Of a stretch of 21,888 bases of DNA, positions 7,348-15,868 are shown piece by piece. This DNA is from Thalassiosira profunda. Lineage: Eukaryota; Bacillariophyta; Thalassiosirophyceae; Thalassiosirales; Thalassiosiraceae. Under the pieces are notes generated by a model, which saw only the letters and a program-made list of their open reading frames with translations, had not been told where the DNA came from and did no database searches. The position numbers and the translations under genes were made by a program. How positions within the stretch are numbered: position 1 is the stretch's first letter; every line of letters begins with the position of its first letter. The stretch lies in contig JALLAP010000090.1 of assembly GCA_036939355.1 (NCBI GenBank), positions 1-21,888 on the forward strand, read 5' to 3'.

Positions 7348-10300
7348 ATGAACCACCAATTCACGCGCTCCGCACTCTCGGGGCCTCCGGCGGGGGGCAC
7401 TCGGCCGACGGCCGGCGAGGAGGCGGCCCAGAAGACGCAGCTGGCCAAACGCAAAGCCAAGCGCAAGAAGCCCCGGTGGAGGGATCGCGTCGCCCCTGCC
7501 GAGCCCCACGAGGAACCAACGGAAGATGTTATCGATGAGGCCACGCTCACCCGATGCACCCGGTGCCCGGCGCACCGCAACCGGGCAGGTACGTTCCGCC
7601 CCCTAATCGGCAGTGGCGAGCACGTTTGCGACGACTGCTACTCTCGCGAGTTTCCATGCACGGCAATGCTGGACGACCACGACCAGCCGGAGCTGCTGCG
7701 GAAGGGAAAGCGGGCGACGCACTTTGTACGCAACAAAATCGTAGACGGTGTGGCTGATATTGTGGGAACCACCTCACAACCAACGCCGGATGCTGAGATG
7801 CAACGAGAGAGTTACCCCTCGGAGGAGGAGTGCCGGGCGTGTTTGGAGCGGGGCGTCTTCCGCCGGTGTTGCGGCTCGTATTATTGTAACGTATGCTACT
7901 ACCAGTCAGGAAAATGTCCCGGGTGCTTGAAGGAGGCGCCTTTGACGGGGGTGGCAGCGGCCGATCTCAAGCCCGATCCGGGCAAACTTGCAGTTGGCTT
8001 GGCGTGGGCCCTCAGCGCACTCCTGGTGGCACTCACAATTGTGGGAGCAGGGCTGGTTTATTGGAACGCTTCCACGACTCCCACAACCGTTTGGGGACAT
8101 ACCTGTCGTGGGTGGCTCCGCGATTGCAACTTCGCAGTATGCGTCGATTACGACGGTGGAGGTGGATACGGCAGTGCAGGAGAGTTTCTCCCACCGTCTC
8201 AGCCGTACAAAGTGTGCGACAGGGCGTCGACGGCCAACCAGGTCGTTGGCTCTGCGTGCATTTACGACCAAGAATTGTACGCGTGGAGCAACAGTCGCGT
8301 TGGGTACGATATTTGCGTCTCCTCGCCCAGAGAAGAAGGGCATCGCCCGAGGGATGTCTCGTCTCCGGACCCCCTGCTCTTGTTCTCCAACAATCAAAGC
8401 GGCGTGTGCGTTTTTGATGACGACTTTGAGCTAGCGGTGAGAAATGCCTCGGCGCCTTGGTCCGACATCATCAATGGCGACAGATCCAGTGCGTGTGGTG
8501 TGAACAATAAAGCCGTCGAGAGAGGAAACCACGCTGGGTATCAGCCTCTTCCCAATTCAAACGCTCTGGTGTTCACGGGAGTCCACACTCGGCAAGCAAC
8601 AACGGCTGGCTTGGATGTCAGGCACGGCGGTCGCGTCGAATTCTTTCTCAAGATGGGCCCAATCCTGGTAGAGGGCGCCGAGTCAGACTGCAAGGCGGCG
8701 TTCAGTGACGTTATTCTGGAATATCGAACCGAATCATCCAACTGGGCAACACTTGCAACCTATCCCGCCTGGGGGTATCGCGGCGTGTGGAAATTCGTGT
8801 CAGAAGAACTCCCAACTGACGCGTGGAGCAATTCCACCAAATTCAGGTTCAGGCAGCCATATTTTGACTCGCTCCGCGATCACTGGGCCATCGACGACAT
8901 CAGGATCTGGGCCAACCTGATGCCCAAGTGGGAGGCGTCACCTCAGTTCGAGGAACGAAGAGAGCAACAGGCTGCACGCGTGAAGCTTGCTCAGTGCTGC
9001 TATGGCTCATCGAACCAATGCTCGGTCTTTGAGAAGAAGAGGACAAACTTCTCTGAGGATCAGTGCGATGCAATTCCTGGCTTTGACAAGAGCGATGCCA
9101 GCTCGCGTTTGAGGCTGTGCGAAGTCCTGGTGCTCTACATGTGCCTCGCTGCCGGTGCCAAAGCCTTGTACCGCCTGATCGCGCTTCGATTTACACGACG
9201 TGCTGCCAAAATCAAGCAGGGGGGTGCAACTGAAATCGGCACCGATCTGTCTAAAGACGCAGACCTGTTTCCAAGGCACACTTTTCACGCAACAACACAT
9301 TTGGCGTGGCAAAGTGCGTGGGTGGTACTGCTCTTTGGGGCTTTATCGTGCACCGTCTACCGGTTGCTGGATGCGCTCAGGGTTTTCGAGTGCCTCGCAA
9401 GTGAGAATGCGGATGATCCATCTTGCGAGACTGATGCTTCATTCGTCGTGGCGTGCATACTTGCCGCTGTCTTCGATGCCAGTGCAGTCGGCAAGCTCTT
9501 GCACAATGTTGTTTGCATCAAGTGTCCCTCGAATCGAAAGAGGCTGGAAGTTGTGGTGGATCTGCATCCTGAGAGGGGATTCCTGCGCGTTGGATCAAAG
9601 ACGATTCCGCTGTCGGAACTAGCAGACGTGAAGACCCAGAGTCCAGCCTTTCACTGGTCCGTCTCATTGTTGACGTTCCTTGGTGGAATGCCTTGGGCTT
9701 TGGGCTATTTGACGCTTCCATCCTTCGATCTGCCGGACAGTCTGGAGGCTGCTGTCCCAATTCTGGGCTACATTGCCATCTTGCGAGTCATATTTGGGCC
9801 TTTGCTCTTTGTCAAGCTGTACCTGACCATCGAGTGGGTGCTAACGCTCAAGGCGAGAGATCGGGACGAATTTGGGCGAGCTCTGTTGCGGAGAGGGCTA
9901 CTGCAACAGTTCTTCATCGGCGCGACCTTTGCCCCAGTTCTAATCATGATCTCCATCGCCAGCCGCCGCGTCGAATACGTCAGCGCGGGCGATAACTTTA
10001 TGCTCTTTCTGATCTACTCGGCATTTGGAGGCCTGTGCGGACTGATGCTTGGCGTCATGCACGGGTTGCCCGGTGAGTCGTAGATTCTCCTCACGTATTG
10101 CTTTGCTTTCGTTGGCTCATCGAATCCTCCTGCGATGCAGTGATACCGAATGCTAAACTGACTGGATGGCCGGGAACGTGTTGCAGTGTCTCCTACTATG
10201 ACCGCGTCGCTTGTCCTTGCCTATTTTCGTGCAATTACTGCGGCGAGGTGCACTCTCGACAAGAACTGCTTATTCTGTCACTTGATGACACGATAACACT

Positions 10301-10364
10301 CAAAAGGATGCTCAATGGGAACTTGCGAGATTTGCACGTACAGGCCAAATCCGGGGTAGGATAA
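7348..10364 (+). CDS. Zinc-finger/reelin-repeat multi-span membrane protein
   Basis: Exon 1 is 7348-10072 and exon 2 is 10141-10364, with a 68-bp intron (GTGAGT...GATGCAG). Without splicing the frame stops inside the donor site. The spliced product is about 982 aa. The first ATG is at 7348; the frame upstream has no ATG. A basic N-terminal region is followed by a Cys-rich zinc-binding segment at about 70-105 and a RING-like segment at about 162-193 (CRACLERGVFRRCC... YYCNVCYY...CPGC). A membrane span follows at about 214-239. A Cys-rich lumenal part precedes a reelin-type repeat at about 404-535 (VEFFLKMGP, VILEYRTESSNW, FRFRQPYFD, DHWAIDDIRIW). About seven further membrane spans follow between about 590 and 905. 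The C-terminal exon is Cys-rich (CPCLFSCNYC) and ends HVQAKSGVG. By topology the zinc fingers would face the cytosol and the reelin repeat the lumen or outside. A membrane ubiquitin ligase or receptor role is possible but not shown. Confidence 0.85.
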
Positions 10365-10443
10365 GATCACTTAGCAATCGCTTCCCTACACACCAACAGC
10401 ACAGCTACCCGTCAACATCTCCTACTGCGTACATGCCCCAACT
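10365..10443. other. Short convergent intergenic region
   Basis: These 79 bp separate two convergent stop codons. Nothing beyond shared 3' flank is seen. Confidence 0.5.
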
Positions 10444-10879
10444 CTATTTCTTTGGAGGCACGTGAAAGTACCGCTCCCCCTCGTATGTTTCGAGCCGCAC
10501 GTTAGCCACCAAATCGTGGTCCGCAAACGCCTGCTGCACCTGCTGCATGCCGTCCAGCACCATCTCCCTCGTCCGCTCCGATTTCCCGTAGGCGCGGATG
10601 TCAATATAACAATCTTCGTGGTACGAGTCCGACGTCCAATCTATGCAGAATAGAGTTTGCGCGAATGAGTACCTACAACATCACAACACATGCATTTTCA
10701 TTTGCAATATGTGCATAAGATGTGCACACCTCAGCAGAGGACTCACCTTCAACCCGCGACAAAATCAGTTTGGTCGTTTCGGGCTTGGTCGACCAGATGT
10801 CGCACAGCCTCGACTGCAGCGCCGCCAGCGGGATGGACTTCGTCATGCCCGCCCGGGCGAATATCTTGACGAGCGGCAT
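10444..10879 (-). CDS. Small tautomerase/MIF-superfamily-like protein
   Basis: Exon 1 is 10747-10879 and exon 2 is 10444-10640. The 106-bp intron (10641-10746) reads GTGAGT...TGCATAG on the minus strand and is in phase 1. The spliced protein is 109 aa, the size of MIF-like tautomerases. It begins MPLVKIFARAG, so Pro would be the N-terminal residue after Met removal, as in the catalytic Pro1 of 4-oxalocrotonate tautomerase and MIF. Exon 2 continues WTSDSYHEDCYIDIRAYG and ends FHVPPKK. Assignment to the superfamily rests on the Pro start, the length, and a beta-alpha-beta pattern repeated across the two halves, with helices near 17-33 and 75-90. The substrate is unknown. It is divergent from the INPP4-like gene and convergent with the reelin-repeat gene. 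Confidence in a real spliced gene is higher than in the enzyme class. Confidence 0.75.
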
Positions 10880-11321
10880 CGTGTGATGGATGTGTGATCA
10901 CACAGATGGGGGAGGAGGAGGAACTGAGAGGCCAGAGGATACCCTCTGCTGAGTCTCGAAACAAAGAGGAGCAACGGCGCCCAGACACAGCGCGGAGATC
11001 TGAAACGGGATGCAGGTGATATGGGAGCGCGGCGAAGGGCGGAGATGGGCGGCTGCCAGCTTGATAGGGGGATGCGGCGCGCGCGCACTGCGAGGCATGG
11101 CCGGCAGGTGAACTGAGAACTGACAAGCGGGAGAGTGTCATTTGGCGCAGACCCCCATTCTCGCATCTCCCTCACGCTTTGCAAATTTTGGGCGGAATGA
11201 CGGTGGGCTCGGAGTGGCGCCGCTCTAACATCCTCTCGAGGCACGGCGGCGGCGTTCAGCACTCTAGGCCTGGATAGGCTCGTTCGGACGGCGCTTGCTG
11301 CATTGAGTGCGGGTTGCGAAT
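10880..11321. promoter_or_regulatory. Divergent promoter region between the tautomerase-like and INPP4-like genes
   Basis: This 442-bp region lies between divergent ATGs. It has a 14-bp palindrome close to the tautomerase start and a TGCAAAT copy at 11180-11186. There is also a GCGCGCGCGC alternating run near 11078-11088. No RNA gene is recognised. Confidence 0.55.
10891..10904. promoter_or_regulatory. TGTGTGATCACACA palindrome
   Basis: A perfect 14-bp palindrome lies 11 nt upstream of the tautomerase-like start codon. It is a candidate binding site for a dimeric factor, or a 5' UTR hairpin. The function is inferred only. Confidence 0.45.
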
Positions 11322-14300
11322 ATGGCGGCCAACTTTGATCCCTTCGCCAGTGCGCCGGCTCCAGCAGCTGCACCGTCCGCCTCACCTCCGGCGGCTGCGG
11401 CCCCGGTGGCGGCGGCCAACCCCTTCGACAACTTTGGATTCGTCGCGCCTGCTGCAAATGCCAACAACAGCGGCGGCTCTGCAAACAACAATGCGGTCAA
11501 CGACTGGCAGCAGTCCGCGGGCGACATGTGGAATAATTTGGCCGCCAGCGCGAAGGTGCTCCCCCTGGCAACCTCCACGTCATCCGCGCACGGCAGCAGC
11601 TCCTCCCTCGCCCCGCCCAAGAAGGGAGCGCGGCGCATCATTCCCTACACCTCGCCCATTTCCACTCTAGAGACGAATTGGGACCCGTGGCTGTTCGCCG
11701 CCCAGTCTTCCTCTCCGCAGAGTTTGTGGACCAACGGGGGCAACACGTGCACCTACTTAGTGGTCCGGGCGAACGACGCCTGCTGCCTCGCGGGAGGCGT
11801 CGAGAGCGTCCTCAAATGGGGCAAAAAGAAAAGCGACCGCCCCGCCGGCGCCGGGGGCGTGGGAGTGGAGGCCGAACTTGGCACGTTCGACCGGCAATTG
11901 AACCTCAGCGAGAGCCAGGAGAGCAACGGCCCCTCCGCCATCGGGTACGGCAGCGTCCACAGCAGCCTCAACAGCGACTCCGGCAAACAAAAGGCGCCCA
12001 GCTCCGGGGGCGTGGGGCGGAGCATGCGCCTCCTCAAATCGGGATTGAAGAAGGCGCAGCAGTCGTTCGAGCAGGGGGTGACGACGATGGCCATCAAGGC
12101 GGACGGGGGGAAGAATCCGGACCAGGTGTGCGCGAGCCTGCATTATTGCGGGGGGTGGAACGGCCAGGCGGCCAATGTGACCATGGCGAATGCGTTGGGG
12201 TTCGGGAGGGACGGGGTGGTGGGACAGGGGGTGGGGAGGGACGTGGCGGATGTGTGTCTGTCGCGCACGGAGTGGGTGCCGCTGCCGAGCAGAGATGCTG
12301 GGGAGGAGGAGAGTGATGGAGTGTTGTTCTCGATACCGCTGTGCGTGCCCGATCTCTCCTTTTTGGAGGCTGCCTCCGATGGCAGTGGTGCGGGCGTGCA
12401 TCTCACTGTGAGGCTCTACATTCGTTCTGGAGCGGCGTTGCTGAAAGCGGTGGCCAACGCTGGGCTCAAAAGAGAATATTGCGTGGGGGAGAGCGCACTG
12501 CTCTACTCGAACGTGGTCCAGTTGATGAGCGGTGCACAACAGCAATCTGCAAACGGCGCCAGAAGTTGCGGCGCAGTCAATATGCCTTTCACCTCGGGAA
12601 TGCTGGCGGAAACCTCGTCGTTCTCGCGCAGCAGCAGCTTTAGCTCTGCCAGCAGCGGGGACGCCCCTGCGGCCCTGCACATCACAGCGACGCCGCGCGT
12701 GAAATTTGGACCAGTGTGCACGCAAGGTTGGAGCTTGACTGATCCAGTGACAAGTGCACCAGCCGGGCCGTCGAATTGGCTGAAGATGTTCAATCTCCCC
12801 CTTGACCAGGGGTACGCCTTCCAGATGCTGCAGAGCCACCTCCATCAGCACCAGCTGCTCAACGCGAGTCAGGGGCAGACCCCCGTGCAAGAGATGGACC
12901 AATCCAACTCGGTGATATTGCTGGCGAACGAAAGGGCCGTGGAATCGGCTGTAGTGTTGCCATTGGCGACGGCATGCGCTCGCATGTTCTCAGCAGCGGC
13001 CACTCAATCCAAGACCTTGGCCGAGACTGCAGCCGCCAAGACTAGGAAGAAGGAGACTGTGTACTTGCATCCGCAGGACGAACCCCGAAACAACGCTGTA
13101 GTGGAGGCAGCCCTATTGGATGGATGCGCGGACGTCGAGCTGGGCGTGGTGGCGTTAGTGATGTTGGGGGATGCCCCGGAGGTGGACGTGAACGTGGGAT
13201 TTGCCTGTGGCGCCGGCTTCGAGAATGGACCGCCATCTGTCAAGGCCTCACTGTCGTTCCAGCCGCCCCACAGCATCTTCGAGGAATCGCTGGTTGCAGG
13301 GTCGTGCCCATTGCTGGACGAGCAGTCGGGAGCAGGCTACATCAATGGCTCCATTCAACCTTTGGGAGGACCGAACGAAGTCATCAAAACGCGCTTCTGT
13401 CCCAGAGTGATGACTGGGCTGGATGACCTGTTGCCAGGCCTTGCAGGCACGAAACCTAATGGGAGATACGTTGGAAATATCCGGCTGGAAGTGATGGTTG
13501 GGTACGCCAACTCGGCAGTCGATACCATCTCCTCTGGTATCTCTGGGAGCACTGCTGTAGAGGGTTTGATTGAGCTGGAGAGTTACCTCGATGATGCGAG
13601 GATGACTGGTGGAAAGGTGCCAGTGATGGCACCTGCCATCGATGCCAATACGGGCGCGAGGATTGGGACATTTGTGTTGTGCTTGCGAGTGCAGACCAAT
13701 GAGAAATGGAGCCCAGCCGCATCGCCGGTTGAAGAAGCATCGGCATCTGCGGGTCTCGTCTCAGTTGCTGGGCTTGACACTCTCACAGAAGAGCTGGGCA
13801 TTTCGCCGTACTTGGACTGCGATGCGCCCCCGCCCAACTCGCAATTGGTTGCGAGCCCACCAACTCCCCGAGGGATGCGGCGGCGACAAATTGCCACCAT
13901 GGGAAGCTTTTTGAGTCCACGGTTTCTCGGCAATCAGGCCAGCATTAGGCACGAAGATGCAAACGCCCTCTCCGGCCGTTTCGTCAAGTATCTTGACGCA
14001 ATCTCTGCAACAGAAGACCTTGACGAAGATTCAGGTTTGCCATTGTTTGAGCGGCGTTCGCCAAAGCCATTCCGACCGTCTGCATCGCGTGGTGACGCGC
14101 TCTTGTCGGGGATCGGATTCAACGTTCACGTCCAATCGCTTTCGCTCAACGTGCTCCAGGACGGCTGTGCTCCGATTCAAGCCGCAGCGACTCAAAGCGT
14201 GACGCACGGCGCTCCTGCAGATCATGCGGCTGGGTTTGGTGGAGGCGCGTCAGCAGAGGGTGGTTTGGGAGACTCTTCAAAAGACTCTGCTCCCAGAGGC

Positions 14301-15764
14301 GGGCTGAGGCGGCTGGAGGGCAAAAGGCTGGAGTTTGCGAAGGAGCTGGACGAGTCGGTCGCAGGTTTAATCACTGCCGTTGGAGACCACTTCAAGAGCC
14401 GCGCTCAGGCTGCGGCTGCCAGGCAGGCAGCCGGCGTCAAGCCGTCTCGCCACGTCCCTCCCAACCTACGCGCGGTCACCCACTATCGAACAAAAGCAGT
14501 GGAGTCTGCTCAGAGGCTGCATCAGCTCAATTGGGAGGTCGCAGTGCGAAGAGCCAATTGCTTCTCGCAGGCTCTGGGGATTGCTGTTACATCGTACCTC
14601 GCCTCATTGAGTGATGGCGGCCCTGCTTGGAGGGGACACGCCGCTATATGGGCGAGGCACGGATACCTCATCACTTGGGAGGGGCTGCTCAGCGCGGTGG
14701 GCAAGGAGTTGGGTATGATCGAGGATGCATCTGTTGCCATAGCGTTGTTGAGAATGGTCGGCGTGGTTTTGGTCCCTGATGATGGCGCGTCTAATTCGGC
14801 GCCCAACGACAACACGCGGCAGCGCATCCCCGTCCCGCACTCGCCTTACGTCCGGTGGGTCAACCTGGTCTACGCGACGTCCTCTGGATCCCACAGCAAG
14901 ACGCAGTATCGACTTGAAATCGGACTAGACCCTGCACACTACCAATCACGCGTGCCAGACCCCCTCAAGAATGGCGCGGCTGTTCGATTCTTCCCGGTTC
15001 TATTCCAGATGGGTGTCGACATCAGGCAGTGGGGAGCCAATGCCGGGAGAAACGTTCAAAGTCAGATCAAGGACAAAAAGGTTGGGCTGGCAGACACCGG
15101 CGATGCGAACAATGATGGAGAGGAAGGGGACGACGAGAATGGCGGAAGCCTCCTCGACGATGGCGACGAGGATGACGAGGTTGGCGTGGCCGACAGCGAA
15201 ATCCTCATGAAGCTGAATGTGGAGGGAGCTCGCAAGCTGAACGCCTACGCACACTCGGCCAACCCCGTCACGGCAGGTGTCACGGCCGCGACGTCGCCGC
15301 CGCCCGTGTTTGGTTCCATGGAGCAGCAGCAGGCCCAGCCGCTTCCAATCCACCCAAGTGTGGTCCCGCTTAGCGAGGCCATCAAATCATCAGCTGGCAA
15401 GATGGAGCACAGCGTTCTCGACAGGGCTGCGACGGTGTGCCAGAGGCTTGGGGGTGGCGGCACAGTGTTCTGCAAAAGCGGGAAGGACCGCACGGCCATG
15501 CAAGTAACCTTCAAGCAGGCCCAGTTCTTGGAGCGATTCGCCAACAAGAAGGAATTGGCGACTGCGTTAGAGGACGCGGCCATTTCTTACGATGACGTCT
15601 TTGCAAAGTCGACCTTGATGCGGAAACACGGAGTCCGCATCCCCATCTGCGAGAAGAATGCGGGGGAACCTAAGCTGGCCTTCAACCCTCTCCAGCGGAA
15701 GTTCATGCCCGAGATGCTGAGGCCGGACGCGTCGCTCTGCACCTGGAGCAAGCCTGAGACTTAG
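11322..15764 (+). CDS. INPP4: INPP4-like inositol polyphosphate 4-phosphatase with DPF/NPF motifs
   Basis: The product (1480 aa) resembles the animal type I/II inositol 3,4-bisphosphate 4-phosphatases, which dephosphorylate PI(3,4)P2 on endosomal and plasma membranes. The ATG at 11322 starts MAANFDPF; the frame upstream has only a GTG. The N-terminus has an Ala/Pro-rich low-complexity region with a DPF motif (residues 6-8) and an NPF motif (33-35). These are the short motifs bound by the AP-2 ear and by EH domains in clathrin endocytosis. The central region is long and only weakly recognisable. It may include a C2-like beta domain near LTVRLYIRSG. FFPVLFQMGVDIRQ precedes an acidic insertion at about 1260-1290. 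The catalytic P-loop CKSGKDR is at 1384-1390, against CKSAKDR in animal INPP4. The end KLAFNPLQRKFMPEMLRP parallels the INPP4 C-terminus. It is longer than animal INPP4 (about 950 aa). No intron is seen. Confidence 0.9.
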   Translation: MAANFDPFASAPAPAAAPSASPPAAAAPVAAANPFDNFGFVAPAANANNSGGSANNNAVNDWQQSAGDMWNNLAASAKVLPLATSTSSAHGSSSSLAPPKKGARRIIPYTSPISTLETNWDPWLFAAQSSSPQSLWTNGGNTCTYLVVRANDACCLAGGVESVLKWGKKKSDRPAGAGGVGVEAELGTFDRQLNLSESQESNGPSAIGYGSVHSSLNSDSGKQKAPSSGGVGRSMRLLKSGLKKAQQSFEQGVTTMAIKADGGKNPDQVCASLHYCGGWNGQAANVTMANALGFGRDGVVGQGVGRDVADVCLSRTEWVPLPSRDAGEEESDGVLFSIPLCVPDLSFLEAASDGSGAGVHLTVRLYIRSGAALLKAVANAGLKREYCVGESALLYSNVVQLMSGAQQQSANGARSCGAVNMPFTSGMLAETSSFSRSSSFSSASSGDAPAALHITATPRVKFGPVCTQGWSLTDPVTSAPAGPSNWLKMFNLPLDQGYAFQMLQSHLHQHQLLNASQGQTPVQEMDQSNSVILLANERAVESAVVLPLATACARMFSAAATQSKTLAETAAAKTRKKETVYLHPQDEPRNNAVVEAALLDGCADVELGVVALVMLGDAPEVDVNVGFACGAGFENGPPSVKASLSFQPPHSIFEESLVAGSCPLLDEQSGAGYINGSIQPLGGPNEVIKTRFCPRVMTGLDDLLPGLAGTKPNGRYVGNIRLEVMVGYANSAVDTISSGISGSTAVEGLIELESYLDDARMTGGKVPVMAPAIDANTGARIGTFVLCLRVQTNEKWSPAASPVEEASASAGLVSVAGLDTLTEELGISPYLDCDAPPPNSQLVASPPTPRGMRRRQIATMGSFLSPRFLGNQASIRHEDANALSGRFVKYLDAISATEDLDEDSGLPLFERRSPKPFRPSASRGDALLSGIGFNVHVQSLSLNVLQDGCAPIQAAATQSVTHGAPADHAAGFGGGASAEGGLGDSSKDSAPRGGLRRLEGKRLEFAKELDESVAGLITAVGDHFKSRAQAAAARQAAGVKPSRHVPPNLRAVTHYRTKAVESAQRLHQLNWEVAVRRANCFSQALGIAVTSYLASLSDGGPAWRGHAAIWARHGYLITWEGLLSAVGKELGMIEDASVAIALLRMVGVVLVPDDGASNSAPNDNTRQRIPVPHSPYVRWVNLVYATSSGSHSKTQYRLEIGLDPAHYQSRVPDPLKNGAAVRFFPVLFQMGVDIRQWGANAGRNVQSQIKDKKVGLADTGDANNDGEEGDDENGGSLLDDGDEDDEVGVADSEILMKLNVEGARKLNAYAHSANPVTAGVTAATSPPPVFGSMEQQQAQPLPIHPSVVPLSEAIKSSAGKMEHSVLDRAATVCQRLGGGGTVFCKSGKDRTAMQVTFKQAQFLERFANKKELATALEDAAISYDDVFAKSTLMRKHGVRIPICEKNAGEPKLAFNPLQRKFMPEMLRPDASLCTWSKPET

Positions 15765-15868
15765 GAGGGTGGTCGATCTTTGCGAACTGTACAATGCACT
15801 TAGTTTACAAGGCTATTGCAGTAATGAGACTGTTTATGATGTTGCTGAAGGGTTGAATGAAATCTATT
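15765..15868. other. Convergent intergenic region
   Basis: These 104 bp lie between two convergent stop codons and are more AT-rich than the genes. This is consistent with 3' UTR and polyadenylation sequence for both. No other element is seen. Confidence 0.5.
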
